A stretch of DNA of 64,000 nt, taken from the NCBI GenBank assembly GCA_014904845.1, contig MU119360.1, positions 62,001 through 126,000 of the forward strand, in the 5' to 3' direction. The first letter of the stretch is position 1. Each line of letters begins with the position of its first letter. The notes beneath the pieces are model-generated. The model made no database searches, was not told where the DNA came from, and saw nothing but the letters and a program-made list of their open reading frames with translations. The position numbers and the translations under genes are program-made. This stretch comes from Acephala macrosclerotiorum (Eukaryota > Ascomycota > Leotiomycetes > Helotiales > Mollisiaceae). This document shows, piece by piece, positions 1 through 12,118 of this stretch.

Positions 1-2130
1 AGTATATCTTCGTGGGCATTACTAGAAACAGTGTCTACAAACTGTTAAACTGCAGAACATTGAAAGAGACTCTCTCAGTTAATATTAAATTCCATGAATA
101 CAAGTTCCCAGAGTTCTTTATCCCTCAAGAGTTCAAGTATATTGTAGTAAATCTGTCTATTGCTAATAATACAATCTACGATTATATCGTTATTGATACA
201 CCAATTGATTACTCTTTTGGTAATGAGATGATTAATAGCATTGAAACACGTGCTGATGAGAATGATAATACTGAAACAAGTACTTGTGAAAATGGAATTG
301 AAACAAACTTAGAACCAGTAGTCAAACAAGACTCTAGTATCTAGAGCTTTAATCAAGCTCAAAAGTAATATCCACCTCAAATATTAAAAATCAACGGTCG
401 AACGATCAAAAGGACCAAGAATCCTTATGATTCTTTTGCTAAGGCGAGAAGGACAGTAAACAGCGAATTGAACAATAAAAAAATGCTTTTTTTTCAAACG
501 GTGAAACAACTAGTAAAAGCTTTGAACGTTGTCTACTTAAACGAAAAGAAATCATTTTCTTTGAGTGTGTTTAGCGTTCTATTCGAGTTTTTGACCATTG
601 ATAAAACTTTAAAGAAGAACGCTCCTAATTAAATGAAAGCAATCGTTGCTAAACTCGAAGCTCTTCAAAAGACAGGCACTTATAAAATTATCACGAAGAG
701 GTTACCAAGTGATAGAAAGATCATTTCAAGCAAATAGATACTAAAGAAAAAGTTCAATACTCGTGGCAAATTGACTCGGCGTAAAGCTAGAATTGTTATC
801 AGAGGATTCGAGCAAATTTACGATATTGATTACTTTGAGACGTTTGCTTTTGTCATAAGATATACAATTCTACGAATACTCTTAGTATTTGCTGTAGAGT
901 ATAATCTAGAGATAGATCACATTGACATAGATTTAGCGTTTTTGAACTTTCTTTTTAAAGAGGAGATTTACATGGAAATCTTTGAGTTTTTTTATGAATT
1001 TTACTTTGAATTCAAAGGCAAAAATGCTTATTTCTTGCTTAAGAAATCACTTTACGAACTCAAATAAACTTCTCGAGTATAGTTCAATGAAATCAAGTAA
1101 TATTTCGAAGAATTGAAGTTTATCGCATTTGAAATTGATTTTAATCTTTTCATAGGAAAAAGAGTCTATATTTTTTTGTTTATCGACGATATACTAATCA
1201 TTGAAAACAAAGCAAACACGAACGCTATTAAGACTAAGATTAGGAGGCGTTAAAAAAATAAAGATTTCAATTTTATTATCGTTTTCGTAGGATTTTAAAT
1301 CGAGAGAGATCGCGAGAATTATACTCTTATAATCTATCAAGAGATGTATACAAATAAGCTGTTGTTACGACTCGGTCTCGAATATTCGAATCAAACGAAT
1401 CTACTATTTTCGCAAGGCACAGTTCTATGAGAAAAAGAGGAGAAAAACTGGTTGAGCGAAGACGATCTCTATTTCTATAAACAGATCATTGGTACTACGA
1501 TTTATCTAATTAATTGCACGAGATTAAATATTAGTTATTACGTTAACTAGTTTGTCAGATTCATATTCAACGCGTGCCTCGAATACTTACGTTTTGCGAA
1601 GCAGTTTTTTCGATATTTCAATAGAACGAGAACGATGGGAATCACTTACAAAAAAACGTCGATTAAAGGTTATAGTATATTTTTCGATTCTATGTAGAAA
1701 ATTGAAAACGATTGCAAATCGTTTTTAGAATAAGTAGTAATACTGAGAAATAGAGCAGTTTCATAGGTAGCACAAAAACAACGAAGCACAGTACAAAGTT
1801 CGATAGAAGTAGAGATTATGGTAGCGAATGAAATTGCAAAAAAAGCAGTTTGGTTAAAGAAACTATAGTCGGAAATCATTAAAGAATTTCTCAAAGAACT
1901 TTTTACTTTATATTGCGACAATTTCTTTGCGATCGATTTTAGTACGAATACGAAGTTCTCGAACAAATTTAAGTATATTGAAATTCGATATTTCTATATA
2001 AGGAACGATATAGTTACTAGAAACAGATTGAGAGTAGAATCAGTTTCAGGGAACGATCAAGTCGCAGACATCTTTACGAAACAACTACTCTACGATCGGT
2101 TTACGATTCACAAGGTTACAATGAGTTTAA
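1..2130 (+). mobile_element. Degenerate Ty1/copia retrotransposon pol remnant
   Basis: Fragments of a copia polyprotein lie in order on this strand. An integrase C-terminal tail is at about 12-344 (RTLKETLSVNIKFHEYKFP). Reverse transcriptase is at about 760-1250, with KARIVIRGFEQ, DYFETFAFVIRYT and the catalytic FIDDILII near 1168-1200. RNase H is at about 1640-2130 (AKKAVWLKKL, YIEIRYFYIRND, QVADIFTKQL). The order IN-RT-RH is that of copia. The frames are broken by many stops, and Pro, Ala and Thr codons have become Phe/Leu, Val and Ile, as expected from C-to-T mutation, while CGN arginine codons survive. The element runs off the left edge. No intact gag, protease or clear flanking LTR is visible. 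It is a dead copy, not a gene. Confidence 0.85.
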
Positions 2131-3476
2131 ATAAGAACTGGTTTGATACAGAGAAGGCTGTGGCGCTGCTCACGGGTTTCAAGGATTAGGACAACAGCAG
2201 TAAGAGGACGAGCTGGGACAAGACGAAGGTCCTTTTGGGCAGATCTGGAGTACTCTTTGGCTGTGGAATAAGAGTTGGAAATGCCCTATTTAGGATCGAA
2301 CTCTCACAGAGAGAGTAGGCCCTTTCTAGCTCTCTATAAGCTCTTCTACGAAGCAACTGAGACTAGCGCCACAGAGTTTAATGAGGCTCTTTACGACGAT
2401 TCGACGCTGCAATTGATAAGAGATAAAGAACGATAGATCACAATAATAGTTAGTGCGATGGTCACGTGAAGACATTGATTATTTACATTACTTTGGACAT
2501 TGGAATGGATATATCTCTACAGTGCTCCTCAGCAAAGGGCGTATTAGACTTTCGAGTGGTTTTAGTGCTGAGTAAGCACTGCAATGGATATAATGTCCCC
2601 GCACCTAGCTAGATCTTTAAAATCAGACCATCAAGTCCATCGAATATATCACTCAAATTGACATCTACGAGATGCTTCCCGAAGCCGGTCGAGGTACCTG
2701 TGATGAAAAATACGCGAGGCATGTTGACTTGATGTTCAGTCGGTCAAGTGCTCGTTTACCAAAACGACCCAAGTAAATCAGCGAGAAGGAGACTTATACA
2801 CTTACCCATTCCTACCCCCGAAGGTAGCTTTCGGCTCAAACGTCACTGGCCGTCATGATCCAGATGCCGGACTTAAGTAAACTCCTTCTAAAACCCATCA
2901 TAATGCATCTCAGTGGTAGAAATGCAGTGCCATGCATGAATTGGTGAGAAGTAGTGGGCTGTTAATCCTCTAATCTATGACGTGGTGGGGAGGAAGTGAG
3001 TTGACGTCGAAACAGACATCGAAGGGTGCTTAGTCATAGCCGCGAAGCTTATGCCCGATGCACTATTTCGGCCGAAGTGATGTTTAAATGAAGCTATTTC
3101 AAACCAAAAAGACTGTATCAGAAGAAGGTGTATATGGTTTTTGCTATAGGGGACAGTCAAAGCTCAAACGAGTGGCGTATGGTCCATCCAAACAGACAAC
3201 TCCTTTTTGTAGATGTGGCATTAGATTATTATCTCCATTATTCTAACGCAGGAAGATCATTCTCAAAAGCATGCAGGTTGTCCTGGTTTCCGAAATCTAG
3301 TCCATAGTATTGAGTTCAAACCGTCTTACTCAAGACTAGGCCATGGGCCCGAACATGTAAGTGCTGACGCGAGATCAAACAATTAGAATACCATATTAAT
3401 AAGGAAGATTCGTGGTATACATATTTTGTACAACCGGGTACTGTACACTATTTGCAGCATATCATACAATTGTATC
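2131..3476. other. Non-coding stretch right of the copia remnant
   Basis: No reading frame with recognisable similarity. The first few hundred bases may be 3' non-coding or LTR sequence of the copia element, but no TG...CA pair could be defined. A short imperfect inverted repeat is present at 2521-2534 and 2566-2580 (AGTGCTCCTCAGCA against TGCTGAGTAAGCACT). The 61-aa frame on the minus strand at 2975-3160 has no coding character. Confidence 0.5.
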
Positions 3477-5360
3477 CTACATGGCCTCTTTCTTCGGGTC
3501 GGGCAGCTTCTCACTATCCTCTGCGGCTTCGATCTTTTCTTTCACAGTCGTACCTTCCCTCCCCAAGTTCACAACATTCCTCAAGCTTCCAAAAGCCAAC
3601 ACATCACTGATCCTCTTCGCCCCACTGAACAACATGACCAACCTATCAACACCGCATCCCCAACCTCCTGTAGGCGGAAGTCCCCACCCCAGTGCCTCCA
3701 GATAGCTCTCATCTACCTCAGAACTTGCACTATTTTCCTCATCCTTCCACTTCAACTGCTGAAGAAACTTCTCCCTTTGTTCAAAAGGAGAGTTCTCCTC
3801 TTCGTACATGTTTGCAATTTCCCTGTTCTGAATGAAAATTTCGGCGCGAGCAGAAACCATTTGTTTGGTCGCTTGGTCAAGGAATGATTTCGAGAGCGGA
3901 GCCATGCAGGCGGGGTGGTGGATTATGAATGTTGGTGAGTTGCAGGAAGGCTCAATGTAGATAGAGGCGAGCTTGTCGAGAAGACGAGGAAGCGTTGGTG
4001 ATGAGGGGAGTGGAAGCGAGTGTTTTGTGAAAAGCGCGATGAGATTATCTTCGGCATCCGAGGCGACGAGATCCGGAAGCTTTTCGCCCAGTCCTTCTTC
4101 GATGGCCGGTATGAACTCGATACGCTTGAATGGCGTTTGGAAGAGGCCTTCATCTAGCTCCGGAAGTTGGTCGAGTGACTTTCGTAGCCTTGAGACTTGT
4201 GTTGCCATGCCAGATAGTAACTCCTCAGTCATGCCCATCAAGTCATCGAGATCAGCGAATGACTTGTAAAATTCGCACGTCGTGAATTCGGGGTTGTGTG
4301 TTGCATCAAGTCCCTCATTCCTGAAAGCAGGACCGATCTCGAAGACTCGATCCATTCCTCCAATGATCAGTCTCTTGAGCCATATCTCAGGAGCTATCCT
4401 AAGAGCTAATCGCTTATCCGAAAACTCTGTCGCAACAGTAGTGAACGGTTTTGCAACAGCTCCGCTCGCTCTGTCAGCTATGAGCGGGGTTTGGACTTCG
4501 AGGAAACCATCTTTGAGAAAGAAATTTCTCATATGTTGAATCAGATGAGATCTGAGTCTCAAGGTATGGGCGACTTGATGGTTGACCAATAAATCCACAT
4601 GCCGGTTTCGAATCCGAGTTTCTCGATCGTCAAGTTTGGTTGGAAGAAGTGCCAAAGAGGGAGAGAGGACTTGAGGGAGCTCAAAGGCCTTGATCGAGAG
4701 CTCGCCACTTTTTGTTCGATGTGGACTACCATACGCGGCTGGTGTCAATTAGTACTGACTTCTTACAGTCAGGCCGAGTACTCTTACACAGTATATCACC
4801 TCGGCGAATCAAATGGGTGAATTCCTTCATTGCATTATAGTCAACACCAGTAATGGGTATCAAGCTGTTCAATTCCACAACAATCTGAGCTGAGACACCA
4901 TCTTGAACCAGGTCCAGAAAGGCAAGCTTAGACCCCGCAACCCGGAAACCTTTCAGTCTTCCTACGAAACTTATAAGCAGCTGTCGATTTTCTGAGGGAA
5001 AAACACACCATTTATCTTGACAACATCTTGGGAGAATTTTCTTATTTCAAGATGATTGTATTTCTCATGAAATTCTGCTATTCGTAGTGTGTTGCTATCA
5101 CTCTCTATCCTCGGCCATCGCAGTGCATCCACTTTCTTCAGCTCATCAATTCTTTCCTGTTTCTTCGTCCCAAACTCGGTGATATGTGTGCGCGCATTGA
5201 ATGGCTTGCCATAGGCAGCAACATTGCCACTCTTCAAAGGTACACCTCGATGGCAGACAGATCTGGATGTAGAGAAGAATCGAAGGTATACGGATTTGCT
5301 GGCAGCAGGGACATCTTTTTGCAGGTATGGCCGTAGGAACCGAAGGCCGGAAGGAATCAT
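3477..5360 (-). CDS. MSK1: Mitochondrial lysyl-tRNA synthetase
   Basis: Class II lysyl-tRNA synthetase charging tRNA-Lys in the mitochondrial matrix. Three exons: 5360-5009, 4961-4788 and 4738-3477, giving 595 aa in one frame. Introns have GT..AG ends, and the second carries a CTAAT branch site. The N-terminus (MIPSGLRFLRPYLQ..., then SVYLRFFSTSRS) is rich in Arg/Ser and poor in acidic residues, as in a matrix presequence. The OB-fold anticodon-binding region follows (GFRVAGSKLAFLDLVQDG, RRGDIL). The catalytic domain has motif 2 (FRNEGLDATHNPEFT) and motif 3 (GWGCGVDRLVML). The start was chosen at the first Met giving a presequence; an upstream in-frame leader is hydrophobic and less likely. 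It diverges from TIM10, so two mitochondrial genes share an upstream region of about 460 bp. Confidence 0.93.
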
Positions 5361-5819
5361 TCTAGATCTTTCCCGTATTAGCACTCTGTACACACAATTG
5401 CACAACACAAGCAAGATAATAATCAGGAACATTTTCAGACAACGGATCGATGTGAGATCAACCACCGATTAGGTGTCAGTCGCAACGGTTCTAATGTTAT
5501 AATGAAATCATCATTGTATCCCTCTCTAGCCTGAATATCGGAAGAAAATGTAAAACTTACTGTAGTTGTCCAATTCAGAGCTTTCGCTCCATTATCGTTC
5601 CATCATAAAGCGAGGTGAGAACAGCAGAATAATTTTCGAAAGTGACTGGCAGGGAGTTCCCGCTAGCGCCCGCATCATCCGCTCTGAGCTCTAAAATCTC
5701 AATCTGAGAGCTCGCTCAGAGACGACATCATCAACAGCCTCTCCTTTCACGATTCCACATCACTCACAACCCCAAAACGATACCATACCTTCTCAAACCA
5801 CCTCCAAAAATCCGCCAAG
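5361..5819. promoter_or_regulatory. Divergent promoter region MSK1/TIM10
   Basis: The 459 bp between the divergent MSK1 and TIM10 starts hold both 5' UTRs and promoters. No further gene is seen. Shared regulation of two nuclear-encoded mitochondrial proteins is possible but inferred from arrangement only. Confidence 0.45.
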
Positions 5820-6293
5820 ATGTCAATGTTCGGTCTCGGTCGTCCCCAGCCCTCGTCGGCAGAGAAAATTGCTGCCGCAGAGCAAGAAATGGATCTTGTG
5901 ACCGATATGTTCAACAAGTATGTCCCCTTTCCTCCCCTCCTCTTCTTGTAGCAGAACCTGTCTGCCTGCCAAAACCACAGAGGAGAGCGATTCGCGCCTT
6001 CCAGAAGCTCTCTTACCTCTACACCTCGCATTGCCTCGCTCCTCCCCAAGCCCTTTTCAATTGTCGCCTTGACTCCAAGCTGACAGCTCATCCAAAGGCT
6101 TCAACAAGCCTGCATGAAGAAATGTATACCACGTGAATACCGCGAAGGCGAACTCAACAAGGGCGAAGGAGTCTGCATCGACCGCTGCGCAGCCAAGTTC
6201 TTCGACGTACAGATGAAGGTTTCAGAACTCTTGCAGCAGGAAGCACAAGCTAAAGGAGCGACTGGAGGTGGTTTTGGTGTTGGTGGTTTGTAG
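5820..6293 (+). CDS. TIM10: Mitochondrial intermembrane space chaperone Tim10
   Basis: Small TIM chaperone that with Tim9 escorts hydrophobic precursors from the TOM complex to TIM22 or SAM in the intermembrane space. Two exons, 5820-5917 and 6098-6293, encode 97 aa, the normal family length. The N-terminal helix reads [16 protein letters not shown]. The twin CX3C motif is complete: Cys38-Cys42 (CMKKC) and Cys59-Cys63 (CIDRC), separated by 16 residues that include the family stretch [10 protein letters not shown]. The C-terminus is Gly-rich. The 180-nt intron splits the codon for Lys33 and begins GTATGT. A second in-frame Met two codons downstream is also usable. The gene is convergent with the STB6-like gene. 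Confidence 0.95.
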
Positions 6294-6670
6294 GATATAA
6301 CGTAGCTGGACGGTCGAGGGGAGGGCATCTGGAGTGTCTGCATTGGGATGGTAGATCTTGAGATAGGATGGATAGATGTTGATATTTGCGAGGACGGTGG
6401 AGCTTCTGCTATTGTATTACTGGATTCACAAATGGGCAGGCGGCAGAATTCACGGTCATAACGAGAGACAATGGCACGAGGAAAAAGTCCTAAATCAGGG
6501 CTTCTGTATTATACTCATGTACAAACGAACAAAAATAGCGTTCGTTATCCACTCCAACTCATGCTCCTATCCTGTGTGTGCTCATGCTGCCTTGTAAATG
6601 CTTGAATGGGTATCGTTGAACCTTGAACGCCCGCTAATATACTTCGAAGTTTGAAATTTCTTCAAACTTG
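6294..6670. other. Convergent 3' region TIM10 / STB6-like
   Basis: 377 bp between two convergent stop codons, presumably both 3' UTRs. No gene, repeat or RNA signature was seen. Confidence 0.4.
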
Positions 6671-9417
6671 TTATGGATTTCGTCGTGGCGCGACGATATT
6701 TGGTCCGGTTCCTATGCCTGTGATAGAGCGGACGAGCCAGTGAGGCCAGCTTTCGTTGCTGAGTTGGGTCTCCAGGTCCTTGGCTCGGCTTTCGAGATCG
6801 TCAACCTGTCTTTCAAATTGAGAGACGCCGTCTTCCACGTCTTGAACCTTGGAGACCAGAGCATTGATTTCGTACTCAAGCTTTGCTCCAAGGACTTCAA
6901 CATCCTTCAACGATTCCATGACGTGAGATCTCTCATCCGTCAAGACATCCTCTGAGCTCTGCTTGACGGCCTGGTATTGCTCAGTCAACTGATAGTACAG
7001 CGTCTGGAGCCGTTCTTGATCCTCAGCTGCCTGGTTGTCCAATCCATCAATGTTGTCAACCTTCTCAACCACCCAGGGACCAATGTCGTCTTGCAATGCC
7101 GCAATCTTCTCATACAGATGGATGTAATCCTCTGCTATGAGTTGCTGCTTTTTCAACGCAGGCCATGTATCGGCCTCGTCCCCATCGTCCGTCAATACAG
7201 AGATTGGCTCCCACCCCAGGACAGCTTCTTCAGCATCGGTGAATGACATTTGGCGTGGCCACCAAGCTTCATTCCGAGCTCGTTCCATTACAGGAAATGC
7301 TCCGGATAGACTATGGCGGCGGTGAAGAAGTGTTTGGAAATTGTTCGGATCCCGAAGCGCTTCGAGGACCGGACCTTCCAAATCACCATCTCCATACACT
7401 GATCCTGCGATTGACGGATCGTTCGCTACGATGTCACGACGGATATCTCTAACTTGCTCGGCCCATTTCTCCTCTGCTTCCGCAACCTTTTGATCTTCAG
7501 GAGACAGAACAACGATCGGAAGGTTTACCCTCGACTCGCTATGGGGTGACTCAGAGTCTTGAACAAGAGTTGATGCCGTTGCTGATGGGACTTCCTTGAT
7601 TTTGGGAATAGCATTGTGATATTGCCCTGGGGTCTCTTTCCAAGTGAATACTTTGCTGACCATAGCTGGGCTGGCGGGAGTTCCTGTAGACTGGCCAAGG
7701 GTCGCTGAGCTGTTCGGCGTGACATAGCCTGTATCCATACTTTCATCTTTCGAATGCCTGTTTGCGTGACCGCGAAGTCCAACTGCATCCTTGATACGGC
7801 CAAATCCAGATCTAGCATCGTTCATCTTGCCTGTGACACTCTTGAAAACATTCTTCCGTAATTGGTCCCTTTCAAGGGGGCTGTCGATCATACTCGTAGC
7901 TGAACCAGGCGGTGGACTCGTGTAGACGGCCGCGGGACTCTCCTTCTCCTCTTCTGGCGGTTCTGGTCGTATTGAATGAGACTGATTGTGCGACCAAATG
8001 TAACCTCCTTGATCGTCCTTGATGAAGGAAAGATTCGCACCTTCAGGATCAGTTTTCCCAGACGTACCAACACCTCCACTCTTCCTCGGCTTTCCATACC
8101 ATAACCACTTTGACCTTTCGCCGTGGACCAGGCTGACGAAGCGATCAATATCCAGAGTCTCAATATCACCGATTTCAGCTTTGTCTCGTCCTGCAATGCT
8201 TGAGAGCATTTCTCCACCTTTGCCACTCAGCTCAGCAACGGTAGACTTGACAGCCTTTGGGATGGCCCATCCTTCACCGGCAGCGGCCTTTGCAGTAACT
8301 CGATGCAGGCGGTCAAGAGTATGTCGGTCCAGCCTTCTTGTCTTCTCCATCTTTTGTGACTTCTGGAAGTATGCAATCCCACGCTTTAGACTATACACAT
8401 CGAAAGCGTCCTTAGCAACTGGTGCACCATAGTAGTTCAGCCGATTCCGAGCTCCCATAAGCATTCCAAGCAGCGCTGATACAGTCGTTGGTCCCAGTAT
8501 TCCGTCCGTAGGCTCAACATTATAGTATTCAGATCCAATCTCTATCCACCAGTCGTTGATAGCCTTCTCAGTAACATCGCATAGCAGTCCATCAGCGTAT
8601 TCTTGTTCAAGCTTCCCAAACATCATGAGAGCTACCTGACACAGTTTCACCAGCTCTATTACAGCCCCGTAAAGTGGTATCCGGTCGCTGGCCTTGTACA
8701 ACTGGAAGAACTTGGCTTGGGTCGCTCCAGCCGGTGTCGACAAGCTCATTCCAGATCTGCCAGAGCACCCTAATCTCTTGAGGTTCTCGTTGACAATATA
8801 ATCCTCTCTATGCTTCCTCACATCTCCATCAGGCACTGGTATAACGGTCAGGGCGGAAGGAAAGCTGCTGAGATTCGTGACCATCAGCATCCCCAATGGC
8901 GTTTCCTTAGGCCTGGCATGGTATTGGGATATCGCCTTGAAGTATACACGCAGCCTTGGCGACCACAAATCCTCATCCGCAGGAACGCCTAGCACTCCTA
9001 CCATTACTACATGATTAGGATCGCCGGTGTAGGTGGTTATAACAAAGGTGGGGTGCACTCGAGAGCAGGACCATTGTTCGACGATATATAATTCGTAGCC
9101 TTTGAGCTTGCCTCGTCGCTCTATCACCACCGTAGACGAATCCTCTTCCAGATATCTAAGGTTTAGTTAGTGAAGCTAAGTTTCTCCAGCTGTAGCACCT
9201 ACCTAAAAGCTACTGGGTCTGCGAACACAAAGTGCCTCCGCCGAGGTGCAGGGTGGGAGGATTTGGCTGCAGGGGCCGTCATTGGAGATGGAGAGAGGGA
9301 TTTCCCATTGACTTTGTTGATGCCATTCTGCTGTGAAGTTGTGCGTGAGAGAGTCAAGACCTCCTCTCGATGCATATGTGGATCATATGCATGAGGAAAC
9401 ACAAACCTGGAAGACAT
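6671..9417 (-). CDS. STB6-like (putative Sin3-binding) protein
   Basis: Two exons, 9417-9203 and 9155-6671, give 899 aa. The 48-nt intron has a GTAGGT donor and CTAAC branch site. The N-terminal half, from about residue 50 (HFVFADPVAFRYLEED, then GYELYIVEQW), resembles the fungal STB6/STB2 family, whose yeast members were found as Sin3 binders; a peptidoglycan-binding-like helical segment (DGILGPTTVSALLGMLMG) follows. The middle is Ser/Pro-rich and probably disordered. The C-terminal 200 residues are a strong predicted coiled coil (LQTLYYQLTEQYQAVKQ, FERQVDDLESRAKDLETQL) ending with a short basic tail. Function in this organism is inferred from family resemblance only; a role in Sin3/Rpd3 repression is not shown by the sequence. 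Diverges from RMD5. Confidence 0.8.
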
Positions 9418-10021
9418 GGTTTTATGCTTCTCGGGGGAAGCTTCCTGTTCACGGCTTCGACAACTGGGGTGTTTCGAGTGACGTCGCCGAGGCTAATCTG
9501 CGGTAAGGAGCATGTTTGGTAGCAACGGCCATTCATGGTTCAGAGCACCATGCAAAGAGGGAATGGGAGCTGAGTTGTCGCAGAAGATAGACCATACATT
9601 GGATAGAAGAAGTGCACTGCATCCAAGTTTGAGGGAATTGTATCACCAGATCATCGAATAGCGGCGATCTGCATGTGATTAATACAGGTACCTTCCGTGC
9701 AGCCCATCAGAAGGTTCGGAGTGCTGAAACAGGCTGCCCATTGGGCCTGATTCCCTGCAAGGCGCCTGTGAATCGCTTGTCTGGGGGTTTGCGACGTGCC
9801 GAGACGGCAAGTAGGTGATCCACTTACGTGAACACGCGAACATTGAATTCGACTTCAACCTCTACCTCGACTGTACGCAACGACGAAGACCAAGGACAAC
9901 TACAAGCGATAATCTTGTCGACTGCAACTCTATATCTGCATGTTTTCGAATACGCCATCTGGCCGGTAGCAAAGCCAGCGAAACGAGCTCGAACAACCAA
10001 CCAAGCGGGGTGGCCAGAGCT
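9418..10021. promoter_or_regulatory. Divergent promoter region STB6-like / RMD5
   Basis: 604 bp between divergent starts. Short overlapping frames on both strands here are not supported by any motif. No RNA gene or repeat recognised. Confidence 0.4.
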
Positions 10022-11368
10022 ATGGATGCCCTTCAAGTGGAGCTGGCAAAGCTGCGGAGGGATGCCAATCTCAAGAAGAGCATCGACGATGTGGACAGTA
10101 TCATTGCACAGCTTGAGGCTGCTCGGGGGACGATCGCAGCAGGTATGTGACCTATCATCTCTTGGACGAAAATGCGGAAGCTGCACCACATACAATAGCT
10201 AACACTACTTAGACCCCAAGTCTGCCTCGCTCACTCTTGCGAAACTTCAAAATCCCTTGAAGCAAGGATTCGATAAAGTGAATGATGGTCTCAAGAAAGT
10301 GTATCAGGGACAATCGAAATATGGCAAAGCTCTGGACAAGGTATGGAAGTGGCAAGACTTGGTAGGCTTTTTGCTGATGGAATATAGCACTTTCCAGCCA
10401 AGACTCTGCCATCGGAATACGATGCTCTGGCTTCGCATCCCTCTCTGATCAATAAAGCTATTGCTATGCATCTGCTGCGAGAAGGGCAGTTCTCGGTAGC
10501 GACGACGTTCCTCGACGAAGCCCTACATAGTCCGCCACACCCCTCACCTACACCAGGAACCCCAAACCCAGCATCGAATGACTCAGGAGACCTTGCATCC
10601 TTACAGTCACAAGAACTGCAAGAAAAGTTCTCTGATATGTACCGGATACTGCACGAATTAAAGAATCGGAATCTACATCCAGCCATAGAATGGGCACGTC
10701 AGAATAGTGCAGATCTAGAAAGTCGTGGATCCAATCTCGAATTCGAGCTTAGCAAGCTCCAATACCTCTGGCTATTCCAAGGACCATCAGTAAATGGCCT
10801 TGCAGATGACCACAACAACGGTCTCCCTGGCGCTTTACAGTACGCCAGAATCAACTTCCCTCGCCACCAACAACGCTTCTCTAAAGACTGCCAACAACTC
10901 ATCACAGCAATCCTATACAGAAGCAATCTACACAACAGTCCCTACCAAAGACTATTCAACACCGACGATGCTTGGGCCGAAGTAGCCCAATCCTTCACCA
11001 GGGAATTCTGCTCGTTACTTGGTCTCTCCCCCTCTTCACCGCTCTATATCGCCTGCACGGCTGGAGCTATTGCCTTACCTACTCTCCTGAAACTAGCGTC
11101 TATCGTCAAAGAGAAGCGTACAGAATGGACTACGCAGAACGAGTTACCAGTGGAAATTGCTTTACCAAGAAGTATGATCTTTCACGCCATCTTCGTTTGT
11201 CCAGTCAGCAAGGAGCAAACCACAGAGACGAACCCTCCTATGATGATGCCTTGCGGCCATGTAGTTGCTAAGGAGAGTTTACAACGACTTAGCAAAGGAG
11301 GCAGATTCAAATGTCCCTACTGCCCAAGCGAGAGCTTGATGAGGGAAGCGAGGGAGGTGGTTCTGTAG
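10022..11368 (+). CDS. RMD5: GID/CTLH complex E3 ubiquitin ligase subunit Rmd5/Gid2
   Basis: Catalytic RING subunit of the GID (CTLH) ubiquitin ligase that in yeast degrades gluconeogenic enzymes. Three exons (10022-10142, 10213-10340, 10388-11368) join in frame to 409 aa. A coiled N-terminus (VDSIIAQLEAARG) is followed by a LisH/CTLH region from about residue 100 (INKAIAMHLLREGQFSVAT). The C-terminal RING at about residues 354-400 is of the degenerate Rmd5 type: CPVSKEQ, PCGHV and CPYC, with fewer zinc ligands than a classic RING. The introns are 70 and 47 nt. Convergent with PPP4R2. Confidence 0.92.
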
Positions 11369-12118
11369 ATTTCATGGCTTCTTATATTGGTGACATGGAG
11401 CCCTGGCCTGAAATTTTAGATTGATTTATAACAGCTTGGAATTGGGCATGGCATTACTTGGCTAGCATGGAATGGCGTTTCTCTTGGACACTACACTTGG
11501 GAGGATCATGGAGTTGCGGTCTGGCACTGGAGTGGCTACTTGGGATGGACGGAGTAACGGTGACCTCATGCTCTCTTGATGAGTACATAAATCCTCTCCA
11601 TCTTGAACTTTTCCAACATAACTCCTTTCCTCCTCCACTTTCACTTCCCCTACTCTCTCTCCTCTCTCACCTCTCAACACCGTCCAACACCATCAAACAC
11701 CGGTAGTTCTTCACACAAAAATCCCTCAACGCCAAAAGGAACTTCGCCCCACCGCCATTTCCAGACCCTAACGCGTGACCATACTACATCCCTGCACGTT
11801 CATCCCATCCACAGACCCATTCCAAGACGCACCACGCCGCACCATCGATAACTTGGCGTCTTGGTTCCGCATTAGATTGGTCTATCCATTGCATTTTTTG
11901 TTGCATCTCGCAGTTTTAAGTCTTGGCGGCCTTGGCGGTGGACTTGGCATTGAACTGACTGGAATTGAAAATTATATTGCCGCTTTAGGAATGGGAATTT
12001 TTGATACTGGAGATTTGGATGGAGAGTGAGGTAGAAGTTTTTGCAATTGTTTGCCAGGGCAAGTAATTTGGATTGGGCTTCTATGGACATGAATGCCGAG
12101 AGCAAGTAAAGACATAAT
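11369..12118. other. Convergent intergenic region RMD5 / PPP4R2
   Basis: 750 bp between convergent stops. The stretch 11630-11860 is C-rich and low in G on the plus strand, which opens several unsupported frames. No gene recognised. Confidence 0.35.

Noticed and set aside
771..1067. 98-aa frame as a gene
   Set aside because: It is the reverse transcriptase piece of the degraded copia element, with stops on both sides.
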